A stretch of 64,000 nucleotides of DNA from Collimonas antrihumi (GTDB lineage Bacteria > Pseudomonadota > Gammaproteobacteria > Burkholderiales > Burkholderiaceae_D), in NCBI RefSeq assembly GCF_018304965.1, contig NZ_JAGQED010000007.1, positions 121,580 to 185,579 of the forward strand. The letters run 5' to 3'. The position numbers and the translations under genes are program-made. This document shows positions 43,534 through 53,425 of the stretch, piece after piece. The first letter of the stretch is position 1. Each line of letters starts with the position of its first letter. Under the pieces are notes generated by a model. That model searched no databases and was not told where the DNA came from. It saw only the letters and a program-made list of their open reading frames with translations.

Positions 43534-46500
43534 ATGAACGCACCACTCAAATCGGCGCAAGCCTTGCTGCCCACAGAAACGGCGCAAGCGTCTGAAGCTG
43601 ATGGCATTTCCCTGGATGACAAATATACACTGGAGCGTGGCCGTGCTTTCATGACGGGCACACAGGCCATTATTCGCTTGCCGATGTTGCAACGGCAACG
43701 TGATGCCTTGGCAGGTTTGAATACCGCCGGTTTCGTTACCGGTTATCGCGGTTCACCGCTAGGCAGCGTCGATATGACTGCTGCCAAGGCAAAAAAATAT
43801 CTTGACGCGCATCACGTCAAGTTTCACCCCGGCATGAACGAAGACCTGGCCGCTACCAGTGTGTGGGGTACGCAGCAGGTCAACTTGTTCCCGGGCGCCC
43901 AATACGACGGCGTATTCGGCATGTGGTACGGCAAAGGCCCCGGCGTCGACCGTTGCGGCGATGTCTTCAAGCACGCCAATATGGCTGGCACCTCGAAGAA
44001 TGGCGGCGTACTGGTGCTGGCCGGCGACGATCACGCGGCAAAATCGTCGACTACCGCCCATCAAAGCGAACATATCCTGAAAGCCTGCGGCATCCCGGTG
44101 CTGTATCCGTCCTCGGTGCAGGAATATCTCGATTACGGCATGCATGGCTGGGCCATGAGCCGCTATACCGGTCTATGGGTATCGATGAAATGCGTTACCG
44201 ACCTGGTTGAATCCGGCGCCTCGGTCGATCTCGATCCGGACCGCGTCAAGATCGTTTTGCCGACCGATTTCGAACTGCCGCCGGATGGCCAGGGCTTAAA
44301 CATCCGCTTGCCGGACACCGTGCTGGGCCAGGAAGCGCGGATGAACAATTACAAATGGTATGCGGCGCTGGCCTATGCGCGCGTGAACAAGCTGAACCAG
44401 ATCATCTGGGACAGCCCACGCGCCAAGATCGGCATTATCACCGCCGGCAAATCGTATCTGGATACCCGTCAGGCTTTGGCCGACCTGGGTATCGATGAAA
44501 CCGTAGCGCGCGATATCGGCATCCGCCTGTACAAGATCGGCATGACCTGGCCGCTGGAAGCGGAAGGCGTGCGCGAATTTGCCCAAGGCCTGGAAGAAAT
44601 CCTGGTGGTCGAAGAGAAGCGCCAGATCCTGGAATACCAGGTCAAGGAAGAGCTGTATAACTGGCGCGACGACGTGCGCCCACGCGTGGTCGGCAAGTTC
44701 GACGACACCGGCGAGTGGAGCAACCGATGCGGCGAAGGCCATGGCGACTGGCTGCTGCCGGCGACTTATGAATTGAATCCGGCACAGATCGCCAGAGCGA
44801 TTGCGACCCGCATTTCGAAATACTTTGCCGGCCATCCGGTGGCGCAGCGGGTGCAGCAACGCGTGGCCTACCTGGAAGCCAAGGAAGCGTTGCTGAATAT
44901 CAGCAGCAAGCCTGATCCAAACAAAGACCGCGTGCCGCATTTCTGCTCCGGCTGTCCGCACAACACATCGACCAAGCTGCCGGATGGCAGCCGTGGCCTG
45001 GCAGGCATCGGTTGCCATTACATGGTGTTGTGGATGGATCGGGAATCGTCGACGTTTACGCATATGGGCGGCGAAGGCGTGACCTGGGTGGGCCAGGCGC
45101 CATTCACTTCGGAAAAACACGTGTTTGCCAACCTCGGCGACGGTACTTATTTCCATTCCGGCCTGTTGGCGATTCGTGCCTCGGTCGCGGCCAAGGTGAA
45201 CATCACTTACAAGATTCTGTTTAACGATGCGGTGGCCATGACTGGCGGCCAAGCTTTTGACGGCCCGCTGGATCCCGCCATGATTTCGCGCCAGATTGCG
45301 GCCGAAGGCGTGACGCCGATTATTGTGGTGACTGACGAACCCGAAAAATATGGCTCCGACATCAACTGGGCACCGGGCGTAACGATCCGTCATCGCAGCG
45401 AACTGGATGCCGTGCAGCGTGAACTGCGTGAGATCGAAGGCACATCGGCCATGATTTACGATCAGACCTGCGCCTCGGAAAAACGTCGCCGCCGGAAACG
45501 CAATGAATATCCGGACCCGGCCAAACGCGCCGTGATTAACGAAGCGGTGTGTGAAGGTTGTGGCGATTGCAGCGTGCAATCGAATTGCTTGTCGGTGGAA
45601 CCGCTGGAAACCGAATTCGGCCGCAAACGGCAGATCAATCAATCGTCATGCAACAAGGACTTTTCTTGCGTGACCGGTTTTTGCCCGAGTTTCGTTACGG
45701 TCGAAGGCGGCAGTTTGAAAAAGCCGGCGAAAGTGGTGGCAACGCCAGCTACCGCCGCAGCACCGATTGCAAGCTTGCCGTCGCCTGTCTTGCCAAATAC
45801 GATAAAACCGTTTGGCATCCTGGTTACGGGTATCGGCGGCACCGGTGTGGTGACTATTGGCCAGATCCTGGCGATGGCAGCGCACGTCGAAGGTAAAGGC
45901 TGTTCAGTGCTGGACATGAGCGGCCTGGCGCAAAAGGGCGGGCCGGTGATGTCGCATGTGCGATTGGCCGATCATCCCGACGATATCTATTCCACTCGTG
46001 TCGGCACCGGCGATGCGGACCTGGTGATCGGTTGCGACTCCATTGTGAGCGCCAACCGCGATGCCTTGTCACGCATGGGCGAAGGACGCACTTACGCAGC
46101 GATCAATTCAACCCGCACGCCCACTGCCGCTTTCGTCAAGAATCCGGATTGGCAATTCCCCGATGCAGGGGCTGAGCAGGATATACGCGCAGCTTGCGGC
46201 AGCGATCGCGTGGAATTCATCGATGCCGGCCGTATCGCCACTGCTTTGATGGGCGACGCCATCGCAACCAATATGTTCATGCTCGGTTACGCCTGGCAAA
46301 AGGGTTGGGTGCCATTGCAAGAGGCATCGCTGATGCGGGCGATCGAATTGAATGCCTTGCAGGTCGCCTTCAACAAGCAGGCTTTCGTCTGGGGCCGCAC
46401 TGCTGCTTGCGATTTGGCTGGACTGGAAAAGCGTACCCGCCTCAGCGATACGCCGGCGCAGGTGATCGAGTTCAAGCGCGCACCTGATCTGGATGAGTTG

Positions 46501-47175
46501 ATCAAGCGTCGCGTCGCCATCCTGACTTCTTATCAGGATGCAGCATATGCGGAGCAATATCGCACCTTTGTCGAGCAGGTACAGGCAGCCGAAGCGCAAT
46601 TGCCACATACAGAAAGCGGACGCACAGCGCATCGGCTGAGCATGGCGGTTGCTACCTATCTGTTCAAGCTGATGGCCTACAAGGATGAGTACGAAGTCGC
46701 ACGCTTATATACCGACGGTGCTTTCAAGGCCAAGATTGCGGGTATGTTTGAAGGCGACTACAAGCTTAAATTCCATCTGGCGCCACCGCTGCTTGCCAAG
46801 CACGACGCGCATGGCCATCTGATCAAACAGGAGTTCGGTCCTTGGATGATGCGTGCTTTCGGTCTGCTGGCGAAACTGAAATTCCTGCGCGGCAGCGCTT
46901 TGGACATTTTCGGTTATACCACCGAGCGCAAGGAAGAACGCGGACTGATCGTGCATTACAAGGAAACCATCGCCTCCTTGTTATCGCAATTGACTGCCGA
47001 TAATCTGGCCACTGCAGTGGCAATCGCCAGCCTCCCTGAGGAAATTCGCGGTTATGGCCATGTCAAGGAACGGCATCTGGCTGCAGCCCGCATCAAGGAA
47101 ACGCAACTGCTCAATCAGTTCAAGCATCCCCCGAAAGAACGCAAGGCGGAGTTGCCAGGATCGATCGCAGCTTAA
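43534..47175 (+). CDS. Fused indolepyruvate:ferredoxin oxidoreductase (IorAB-type)
   Basis: Large thiamine-diphosphate and iron-sulfur enzyme that oxidatively decarboxylates aryl-pyruvates to acyl-CoA with ferredoxin; likely acts on the 2-oxo acids of aromatic amino acids. N-terminal pyrimidine-binding domain (about 40-260, FVTGYRGSPLGSVD, GMNEDLAATSVWGTQQ). A TPP domain begins with FCSGCPHNTST near residue 470 (GDGTYFHSGLLAIRAS). A Cys-rich section at about 672-720 (CEGCGDCSVQSNC, FCPSF) follows. The C-terminal IorB-like gamma domain starts with GIGGTGVVTIGQIL near 766. 1213 residues is the normal fused length. It follows phhA, fitting phenylalanine/tyrosine catabolism. Confidence 0.93.
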   Translation: MNAPLKSAQALLPTETAQASEADGISLDDKYTLERGRAFMTGTQAIIRLPMLQRQRDALAGLNTAGFVTGYRGSPLGSVDMTAAKAKKYLDAHHVKFHPGMNEDLAATSVWGTQQVNLFPGAQYDGVFGMWYGKGPGVDRCGDVFKHANMAGTSKNGGVLVLAGDDHAAKSSTTAHQSEHILKACGIPVLYPSSVQEYLDYGMHGWAMSRYTGLWVSMKCVTDLVESGASVDLDPDRVKIVLPTDFELPPDGQGLNIRLPDTVLGQEARMNNYKWYAALAYARVNKLNQIIWDSPRAKIGIITAGKSYLDTRQALADLGIDETVARDIGIRLYKIGMTWPLEAEGVREFAQGLEEILVVEEKRQILEYQVKEELYNWRDDVRPRVVGKFDDTGEWSNRCGEGHGDWLLPATYELNPAQIARAIATRISKYFAGHPVAQRVQQRVAYLEAKEALLNISSKPDPNKDRVPHFCSGCPHNTSTKLPDGSRGLAGIGCHYMVLWMDRESSTFTHMGGEGVTWVGQAPFTSEKHVFANLGDGTYFHSGLLAIRASVAAKVNITYKILFNDAVAMTGGQAFDGPLDPAMISRQIAAEGVTPIIVVTDEPEKYGSDINWAPGVTIRHRSELDAVQRELREIEGTSAMIYDQTCASEKRRRRKRNEYPDPAKRAVINEAVCEGCGDCSVQSNCLSVEPLETEFGRKRQINQSSCNKDFSCVTGFCPSFVTVEGGSLKKPAKVVATPATAAAPIASLPSPVLPNTIKPFGILVTGIGGTGVVTIGQILAMAAHVEGKGCSVLDMSGLAQKGGPVMSHVRLADHPDDIYSTRVGTGDADLVIGCDSIVSANRDALSRMGEGRTYAAINSTRTPTAAFVKNPDWQFPDAGAEQDIRAACGSDRVEFIDAGRIATALMGDAIATNMFMLGYAWQKGWVPLQEASLMRAIELNALQVAFNKQAFVWGRTAACDLAGLEKRTRLSDTPAQVIEFKRAPDLDELIKRRVAILTSYQDAAYAEQYRTFVEQVQAAEAQLPHTESGRTAHRLSMAVATYLFKLMAYKDEYEVARLYTDGAFKAKIAGMFEGDYKLKFHLAPPLLAKHDAHGHLIKQEFGPWMMRAFGLLAKLKFLRGSALDIFGYTTERKEERGLIVHYKETIASLLSQLTADNLATAVAIASLPEEIRGYGHVKERHLAAARIKETQLLNQFKHPPKERKAELPGSIAA

Positions 47176-47186
47176 TTGATCGCGAT

Positions 47187-47225
47187 AAAAAACGGCCGGT
47201 AGATGAATGTCTACCGGCCGTTTTT
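47187..47225. terminator. Bidirectional intrinsic terminator between the oxidoreductase gene and queC
   Basis: AAAAACGGCCGGTAG (47188-47202) and CTACCGGCCGTTTTT (47211-47225) form a perfect stem with an 8-base loop, and have T-runs on both strands. It serves the plus-strand oxidoreductase and the minus-strand queC. Confidence 0.95.
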
Positions 47226-47260
47226 GTTTGTGTGTCGCTTGTGTGTCGATTAAGCCTTCA

Positions 47261-47971
47261 TCAAACACCTGCCGTTTGCTTGAATTGCTGGTATCCCCGC
47301 GCGCGCAACGCACAAGCAGGGCAAGTGCCGCAGCCATAACCCCAGTCATGCAGCGCGCCGCGCTCACCGAGATAGCAGGTATGGGTATCTGCCCGGATCA
47401 GGTCGACCAAAGCATCGCCACCTAAATCCTGCGCCAGTTTCCAGGTCTCTGACTTGTCTATCCACATCAATGGCGTTTCCAGTTTGAGCTGGGTCGCCAT
47501 CCCCAGGTTCAACGCCACTTGCAAGGCTTTCATGGTGTCGTCGCGGCAATCTGGATAGCCGGAAAAGTCGGTTTCGCACATGCCGCCCACCAGCACATTC
47601 AAGCCGCGTCGATAGGCGACCGTTGCCGCTACCGTCATGAACAGCAGGTTGCGGCCTGGCACAAAGGTGTTCGGCAAGCCGTTTTCCTGCATCACGATTT
47701 CAACGTCTTCTGTCATCGCGGTCGACGATATTTTCGAAATCAGCGACAGGTCGATCATATGGTCTTCGCCCAGCTTGCCGGCCCATTGTGGAAATTGGGC
47801 GCGGATCTTCTGTAGCAAGACCGGGCGCACCGTCAGTTCTACCGCGTGCCGCTGGCCGTAATCGAAGCCGATCGTCTCAACCCGTTCGTAGCGTGACAAA
47901 GCCCATGCCAGGCAAGTTGTAGAGTCCTGGCCGCCGCTAAACAGGACGATGGCGCCGTTTGGTGTAGTCAT
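47261..47971 (-). CDS. queC: 7-cyano-7-deazaguanine synthase
   Basis: Converts 7-carboxy-7-deazaguanine to preQ0 in queuosine synthesis, using ATP and ammonia. PP-loop [14 protein letters not shown] near residue 12, [28 protein letters not shown], and [18 protein letters not shown]. The zinc site is the C-terminal [10 protein letters not shown] with an upstream Cys ([11 protein letters not shown]). 236 residues, full length. QueD and QueE are not nearby. Confidence 0.97.
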   Translation of the reverse strand: MTTPNGAIVLFSGGQDSTTCLAWALSRYERVETIGFDYGQRHAVELTVRPVLLQKIRAQFPQWAGKLGEDHMIDLSLISKISSTAMTEDVEIVMQENGLPNTFVPGRNLLFMTVAATVAYRRGLNVLVGGMCETDFSGYPDCRDDTMKALQVALNLGMATQLKLETPLMWIDKSETWKLAQDLGGDALVDLIRADTHTCYLGERGALHDWGYGCGTCPACALRARGYQQFKQTAGV

Positions 47972-48034
47972 ATGATTTACTGTTCAGAGATTCAAGAAGA
48001 GATTGTATGCCTTGGTTGCTACTTAGTTGCCACC

Positions 48035-48796
48035 CTATTTGCTGGCCTTATTATTTACCTGTTGCAGGGTTTGCTCCACAAAATCCTTGTTCGGATCGGT
48101 AAACCGCAAGCGCACCGGATACCATTCCAGAGAAGGCGCCAGCCAGATATCGAGCTGCTGATCCTTGGCGTCCGGCGGCGGCGCCTTGAAAATATGGACA
48201 ACATCCAGATCGCCCATTGGCGTCTTGATTTTTTCCGTCTTGATGACCTTGAACGTCCACGGCTCCGCATCATGCATGCCGGCCACAAAGAAGGTCCAGT
48301 CCGAACCCGGCTTGAACAGCTGCGGCGCTGCACGCGCCACCGAAATCAGCTGCCAGATGATGCTGGTGCGATCCTGCTCGCCGCCTTTCAAAGGATAACT
48401 GTTGCCGGATTCGGAAAAGCCGATGGTGCCGCTATCGCGATGGAACGTGGTGGTGGTGGCTTCCTTGCGGAAGCGCTTGTTGATGAATTGGGTAGGCGCC
48501 AGGCCGAAACTGTCGATGGCGCCTTCACTCGTAGACTCAAGGATTTTTCCAAACAGCATGGCGCGGGTTTCCGACTTGACGCTGAAGTGCTTATCCTCCA
48601 CCAGCCATTTGACGCTGCCCTCGCCACCGAGCGTGATGCCGCTCTGTTTGGCCTGGATTGCATAGCTCAGGTCGGCCGAGGGCGGCAGGTCTATCTTGTA
48701 CTTGGTCGCAGGGTGATCGGTGGTGGCTGCAGATGCTGTCAGCATGCTGCAGCAAAGTGCGGCGGCCATGGATAGGCGGAGTAAAGATAATTTCAT
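48035..48796 (-). CDS. Periplasmic DUF3108 protein
   Basis: Function unknown. Signal peptide MKLSLLRLSMAAALCCSMLT ending near SAA, then a single beta-rich DUF3108 domain (LSYAIQAKQSGITLGGEGSVKW; FINKRFRKEATTTTFHRDSGTIGF; SYPLKGGEQDRTSIIWQLISVA; LDIWLAPSLEWYPVRLRFTD). Start at 48796 has GGAAAACC directly upstream. It is a paralogue of the gene just upstream, 65 bases away. Confidence 0.85.
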   Translation of the reverse strand: MKLSLLRLSMAAALCCSMLTASAATTDHPATKYKIDLPPSADLSYAIQAKQSGITLGGEGSVKWLVEDKHFSVKSETRAMLFGKILESTSEGAIDSFGLAPTQFINKRFRKEATTTTFHRDSGTIGFSESGNSYPLKGGEQDRTSIIWQLISVARAAPQLFKPGSDWTFFVAGMHDAEPWTFKVIKTEKIKTPMGDLDVVHIFKAPPPDAKDQQLDIWLAPSLEWYPVRLRFTDPNKDFVEQTLQQVNNKASK

Positions 48797-48861
48797 GGTT
48801 TTCCAAAAAAATGATGCTGTTTTCAAAAAGCTTGATTCAGTGGTTCAGTAATACAGGAAGA

Positions 48862-50007
48862 TCAATTTGCCGCTGCCGTATTCAATCGTTTCATCTTGGA
48901 CAGCGCCATATCCAGATAGTCGCCGTCGGTTTCGGTAAACCGTAGTTTGACGGGATACCATTCCTGTTGTGGCGCCAGCCAGATATCCAGCCGCTGCTCG
49001 TGAGAACCTGCCTGCGGCACGCGAATAACGTGCCAGGTATCGAGATCGTCGCCGCCAACCGAGATCTTTTCCTGCCCGATTACTTGCATGCGCCAGGTTT
49101 CGGCATCCAGCGGGCCTGCGACAAACAGGTCGATTACCGCGCCCGGAGAAAACTGCTTGCTATCACCTCGACCGATGCTGGCCAGCTGCCAGACTACGCT
49201 GGCGCGGTCTTGTTCGCCGCCGCTGCGCGGATAGCTATTCGGCGAGGATGAGAAGACGATGGCATTGCGCTCGCGATGGAAAGTGGTCTGGGTGGCGGGC
49301 TTGCGGAAACGTTTTTGGGTATAGGTCACCGGTGCCACGCCAAAGTCGTTGATTTCACCTTCGCTCTTGAAATCGAGAACGGTAATGAACAAAGCACCGG
49401 CCTCGCCGTTGATGGTGTAACTGCCGCCATCGGTTTGCCAGGTGATTTTACCGCTGCCATGATAATTCTGGCCTTTTTGCAAGGCTTCCACATCGTACTT
49501 CAGCTCGGCCGACGGTGGCGGATTGGTCTGGTAGTGCTTGCCGGCAGGAGGCGTCGCGTCCGCCTGCGCCACCGGCGGTGTTGCTGCTGTTGCCGGGTTT
49601 GTGGCAGCGTCGGCCGCAGCTGTGCTGGTCGCGGGAGGGCCGGCCGGCCCGTTGTCGTCCAGCGGTGTAACAGTCTCCCTGATAGGTGTGTCCGGGACTT
49701 CCACGGCAGGCGCCGGCGCCGGCCGCGGCTTCGGCGTCGCCTTGGGGCGCGCCTGGGTATCAGGTTTCGGTTTGGGGGCTTGCGGTAGCAGTACGGGCTT
49801 TTCAACTGGCGGCAGCGGCACGATAGTGGCCATGATCGCGTGGTCAGGCCGATTGACCGGCGCCGGTGCCTTGAATTGGCGGCTACCCCAGCTAAACAGG
49901 AGTATATGCAGCAACACGGTAAGCAGCAGCGCCCACAGCCACCGACGGCGGCTGGAGAAGGTATAGCGCGAAATTGAAGGCGGGACGGAGGAAGACAACA
50001 TCCGCAT
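48862..50007 (-). CDS. DUF3108 protein with TonB-like N-terminal anchor
   Basis: An N-terminal membrane helix (about residues 22-42, RRWLWALLLTVLLHILLFSW, resembling TonB) is followed by a Pro/Lys/Ala-rich linker (about 50-165, e.g. KPKPDTQARPKATPKPRPAP) and a DUF3108 domain (about 165-375) closely similar to that of the downstream gene: SYPRSGGEQDRASVVWQL and LDIWLAPQQEWYPVKLRF. So it is probably an inner-membrane-tethered periplasm-spanning protein. The function is unknown. It has no TonB C-terminal domain. Confidence 0.83.
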   Translation of the reverse strand: MRMLSSSVPPSISRYTFSSRRRWLWALLLTVLLHILLFSWGSRQFKAPAPVNRPDHAIMATIVPLPPVEKPVLLPQAPKPKPDTQARPKATPKPRPAPAPAVEVPDTPIRETVTPLDDNGPAGPPATSTAAADAATNPATAATPPVAQADATPPAGKHYQTNPPPSAELKYDVEALQKGQNYHGSGKITWQTDGGSYTINGEAGALFITVLDFKSEGEINDFGVAPVTYTQKRFRKPATQTTFHRERNAIVFSSSPNSYPRSGGEQDRASVVWQLASIGRGDSKQFSPGAVIDLFVAGPLDAETWRMQVIGQEKISVGGDDLDTWHVIRVPQAGSHEQRLDIWLAPQQEWYPVKLRFTETDGDYLDMALSKMKRLNTAAAN

Positions 50008-50115
50008 AGTGTAAACGCATCTGCCACGTGTTTGCCGGGATTAGGCTTGGCAAGAGTGGCGGCGGCGATAAACCACGTAAAATATTGCATTTACATCAAA
50101 CAAGAATAGTCGCCG

Positions 50116-51411
50116 ATGCAGCATCGATACCATCACGTCGTCAGCATTGCGCTGGCATGCACGTTGACCATAAGCGCCTTGGCGCCGGCAGCATTTGCTG
50201 CACCTGCCGCGGCTAATTCAGCGCCGATCCGGCTTGGCATGATCGAGGGCATGTCGGGTCCCTTCGCCAATGCGGGTGAAGCCGTGGAACGCAATATCCG
50301 GTTTGCGGTGGAGCAGGTCAATGCGCGCGGCGGTGTGCGCTTACCGGATGGCAAGCACCCCCTGAGCCTGAGCGTATTCGACAACAAACAGGGCGTAGAG
50401 GACGCGCTATTGCAGCTTAAGCAATTGACTGACCGGAAAATCCCGTTTGTGCTGGAAGGCAATAGCTCCGCAGTTGCCGGCGCGCTGGTCGATGCCATCA
50501 ACAAACACAATGCCAGGACCCCGGACAATCGGGTCTTGTTCTTGAACTATTCTGCAGTCGATCCGGTATTGACCAATGAAAAGTGCAGTTTCTGGCATTT
50601 TCGTTTTGACGCCAATGCTGACATGCGCATGCGCGCGCTGGTGGATGTTATCAAAAACGACAGCAGGGCTAAAAGTGTTTACCTGATCGGCCAGGACTAC
50701 AGTTTCGGCCAGCAGGTTGCCAAGGCTGCGCGCCAGCAGTTGCAGGCGGCACGGCCGGATATCAGGATTGTCGGCGACGAATTGCATCCGATCGGCAAGG
50801 TCAAGGATTTTGCCCCCTACATTGCCAAGATTCGTGCCAGCGGCGCCGATACGGTAATCACCGGCAACTGGGGCAACGACCTGACGTTGCTGGTGAAAGC
50901 CGCCAAAGAGGCTGGCCTGCATCTCAAGTTCTATACTTTTTATGCCAATAGCCTGGGCGCGCCGGCGGCCATTGGCGACGCTGGCGTAGGCACGGTGCGT
51001 GCGGTCGCCGAGTGGCATCCGAACGCGGTCGATGGCAATGCCGCCAGCGATGCGTTTTACCAGAGTTTCCGTCAACGTTATCCGCAGCCGAAAGATGACT
51101 ATCTGTTTCTGCGTATGGATGTCATGATCGACATGTTGGTGACCGCTATCGAGAAGGCGCAAACGACCGACGCCGTAGCCGTCGCGCGCGCGTTGGAAGG
51201 CGCGCAATACAAGAGCAAGTTTCACGAAGCAAGCATGCGCGCCAGCGATCATCAGCTGATACAACCGTTGTACGTGGCAGTAATGCAAAAGCTTGCCGAT
51301 GGCGGTATCCGGTTTGATAATGAAGGCAGTGGCTATGGCTTCAAGACCGAGCGTTATCTAGCGCCGGCGGCGACGGCTTTAGCTAGCACGTGCAAGATGC
51401 AACGCCCCTGA
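50116..51411 (+). CDS. Branched-chain amino acid-type ABC transporter substrate-binding protein (orphan)
   Basis: LivK-like periplasmic binding protein. Signal peptide about 1-28 (SIALACTLTISALAPAAFA), then IRLGMIEGMSGPFANAGEAV, the typical opening of this family, and two Rossmann-like lobes (VYLIGQDYSFGQQVAKAAR, GADTVITGNWGNDLTLLVKAA). No permease or ATPase genes are adjacent, so it either serves a transporter encoded elsewhere or has another role. The ligand is unknown. Confidence 0.88.
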   Translation: MQHRYHHVVSIALACTLTISALAPAAFAAPAAANSAPIRLGMIEGMSGPFANAGEAVERNIRFAVEQVNARGGVRLPDGKHPLSLSVFDNKQGVEDALLQLKQLTDRKIPFVLEGNSSAVAGALVDAINKHNARTPDNRVLFLNYSAVDPVLTNEKCSFWHFRFDANADMRMRALVDVIKNDSRAKSVYLIGQDYSFGQQVAKAARQQLQAARPDIRIVGDELHPIGKVKDFAPYIAKIRASGADTVITGNWGNDLTLLVKAAKEAGLHLKFYTFYANSLGAPAAIGDAGVGTVRAVAEWHPNAVDGNAASDAFYQSFRQRYPQPKDDYLFLRMDVMIDMLVTAIEKAQTTDAVAVARALEGAQYKSKFHEASMRASDHQLIQPLYVAVMQKLADGGIRFDNEGSGYGFKTERYLAPAATALASTCKMQRP

Positions 51412-51460
51412 CGCCGGAGATTTTATTCTGTCACGTGGATTACCCTGAAGGAGATGTGTG

Positions 51461-52174
51461 ATGAGCAGTTCAAATATTCCAGGAGTCGATGCAATGCAGG
51501 ACAGTCTCGAATTTATCAAAAAAATGTGGGGTGGCCTGGGTGTGCCGGGCATGGTTGTTCCAACCCTGTCGGTGGAAGAAATCAACAAGAAAATCACCGA
51601 TCTGAAGGCAGTCGAATCCTGGCTGAGCCTTAACCTGAACATGTTGCGCACCACCATACAAGCGCTGGAAGTACAAAGCGCGACTATTTCTGCGTTGCAG
51701 GCAATGGGCGCGGTCAATCAGGCCGGCGGAGAGCATCAAGGCAGCGCCGAGTCTGCAGCGAGTGCATGGGCGATGCCGTCAGGGTTTCCATTTTCATTCA
51801 TGAATCCAAGCCAAAACGCTGATGCGCCTGCCGCCGCGCCAGAAACGCCGAAATGGCACGAAACAGTAAAACAGGCTACTGCGCCCGCGCCAGAGAATGA
51901 AGCAGAGAATGAAGCAGCAGGAGCCGATGCTGCCGCAACGGGGAGCGCAAACGCCTGGTGGGATTTATTGCAAAACCAGTTCAAGCAAGCCGTCAATAGT
52001 GTGGCCGCTACAGAGAAAGCGATTCGTCCGGCAGCAACCACAACTCGTAAGAGTGGCGCTGGAGCCAAGCCGCGTACCAAGGCCGCTCCGAAGCCGGCCG
52101 TTAAAAATGCCGGTAGCGGTGCAGGAAGAAAAAGCGCATCGGGTTCTGGCAAGGGCAAGACAGTACCCAAATAG
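51461..52174 (+). CDS. phaM: PhaM-like polyhydroxybutyrate granule-associated protein
   Basis: In Ralstonia/Cupriavidus PhaM activates PHB synthase and ties granules to the nucleoid. Here the N-terminus has DSLEFIKKMWGGLGVPGMVVPTLSVEEINKKI and the amphipathic helix (LKAVESWLSLNLNMLRTTIQ) of that family. The middle is low complexity, including an in-frame 12-bp duplication (51891-51914). The last 45 residues are Lys/Ala/Pro/Ser-rich (KPRTKAAPKPAVKNAGSGAG), a DNA-binding-like tail. The start at 51461 follows AAGGAG by seven bases. Confidence 0.82.
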   Translation: MSSSNIPGVDAMQDSLEFIKKMWGGLGVPGMVVPTLSVEEINKKITDLKAVESWLSLNLNMLRTTIQALEVQSATISALQAMGAVNQAGGEHQGSAESAASAWAMPSGFPFSFMNPSQNADAPAAAPETPKWHETVKQATAPAPENEAENEAAGADAAATGSANAWWDLLQNQFKQAVNSVAATEKAIRPAATTTRKSGAGAKPRTKAAPKPAVKNAGSGAGRKSASGSGKGKTVPK

Positions 52175-52198
52175 TTGCGACGATTTCCGGCACGGGCG

Positions 52199-52636
52199 TT
52201 AATGTTGTGCAGCCCGCTTCAATACCCGCATCATGCCGCCTAACAACGGCATTTTTTCATACAGTTCTTCGGCGACGTCCCAATAGTCGCGGTGATAGGT
52301 GATTAGGCCGCTTGCATCGAAATGCAGGTGGGTGGCGCCGTGAATCGATTGTTCTGCCGTCGAAAATCGTTTCATCCGAAACTGGAAATCCCAGGTCAGG
52401 AAGGCGCTCTGATCTTGCGCCATTTGGCTGGTGACGATAAAGCGCGGCGCATCTACCTGCACAAACATGTGGTTGAATATCTGAGTGATCGCGGCCAGTC
52501 CGCGCACTTCATTGAACGGATCCTTGAACCAGGCGTCAGCCGCATATATCTGCGGCATTTCAGCCAAATTGGCGGGCGCCAGATTTTCAAAAAAATGCAC
52601 GATCCGCAATAGATGCTGTGATTGGCTATTGTTCAT
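52199..52636 (-). CDS. NTF2-like/SnoaL-fold protein
   Basis: Small alpha+beta cone-fold protein of 145 residues: HLLRIVHFFENLAPANLAEMPQIYAADAWFKDPF, VRGLAAITQIFNHMFVQV and YHRDYWDVAEELYEKMPLLG. These proteins act as small-molecule isomerases or binding partners, or have no known activity. The ATG at 52636 overlaps the upstream SDR stop (ATGA) and has AAGGTGA upstream, so the two are coupled. Last gene of the seven-gene operon. Confidence 0.85.
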   Translation of the reverse strand: MNNSQSQHLLRIVHFFENLAPANLAEMPQIYAADAWFKDPFNEVRGLAAITQIFNHMFVQVDAPRFIVTSQMAQDQSAFLTWDFQFRMKRFSTAEQSIHGATHLHFDASGLITYHRDYWDVAEELYEKMPLLGGMMRVLKRAAQH

Positions 52637-53409
52637 AATCCGGTCACCTTGTGAATCAACGCAAAATATACGCGATAGGGCAACAGGCGCGCCAGCCGCA
52701 GCCAATTGGTGAAGCGTTTGGGAAAATGCAGGTGAAACTCACCGCGTTCCAGGCCTCTGATCAGTGTCGCCGCGGCATCTGCGGCAGGCATCAGCGCCGG
52801 CATCTCGAAATCATTTCCCGCGGTCAGCGGCGTATCCACGAAACCGGGATTCACCAGGTAAACACCGATGCCGCGCGGGCGCAGATCGAGAAACAGGCAT
52901 TCCGCCAGATTGATCAAGGCCGCTTTCGACGGACCGTAGACCATCGCTTTCGGCAAGCCGCTGTAGCCCGCGACCGAGGCCACGATGCCGATTGCGCCCG
53001 CGCCTTGTGCCAGCAGAAGCGGCAAGATCGCATCCAGGCAATTGAAGACACCGCGCAGATTGGTATCGATCAGCTGATTGGCGATGCGCAGATCGAAATT
53101 GTCGGCGCGCATTTCGTTGTAGGCGCCGGCCACGATCAACATCAGGTCGATTCCTTGCCAGCGCTGGAGGATGATATCGCGCGCTGCGAAGATGCTGTCC
53201 GGGGCGGTGATATCCAATGCCAGTTCTAGCGCTTTCGCATGATCTCCGGCGATCCTGTGCAAGGCGTCGGCATTGCGAGCCGACAATGCGACACGGGCGC
53301 CCTTGTGCAGCAGCTGACGCGCGGTTTCGGCGCCTATGCCACTCGAGGCGCCGATGATCCAGACGCGTAAATTGCGCCAGTCCGTGATGGGAGAATTCAA
53401 GGGTTTCAT
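52633..53409 (-). CDS. Short-chain dehydrogenase/reductase
   Basis: NAD(P)-dependent Rossmann enzyme. Cofactor motif GASSGIGAETARQLL (about 20-34), catalytic Ser in VASVAGYSGLPKAM, and YGPSKAAL with the Tyr-x3-Lys pair. VNPGFVDTPLT follows. The substrate is unknown. The C-terminal region (RFTNWLRLARLLPYRVYFAL) is hydrophobic and could touch the membrane. Member of the lipid-modification-type operon, 16 bases after the MFS gene. Confidence 0.9.
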   Translation of the reverse strand: MKPLNSPITDWRNLRVWIIGASSGIGAETARQLLHKGARVALSARNADALHRIAGDHAKALELALDITAPDSIFAARDIILQRWQGIDLMLIVAGAYNEMRADNFDLRIANQLIDTNLRGVFNCLDAILPLLLAQGAGAIGIVASVAGYSGLPKAMVYGPSKAALINLAECLFLDLRPRGIGVYLVNPGFVDTPLTAGNDFEMPALMPAADAAATLIRGLERGEFHLHFPKRFTNWLRLARLLPYRVYFALIHKVTGL

Positions 53410-53425
53410 CGCAGAGGTTTCGTCG

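Noticed and set aside
43248..43670. 140-codon minus-strand frame reading into the orphan terminator region
   Set aside because: Overlaps the oxidoreductase start; internal ATGs lack ribosome sites. Kept only as a question about a transcript, not as a gene.
44296..45642. 448-codon minus-strand frame inside the indolepyruvate oxidoreductase gene
   Set aside because: Codon-bias shadow of a real gene on the other strand.
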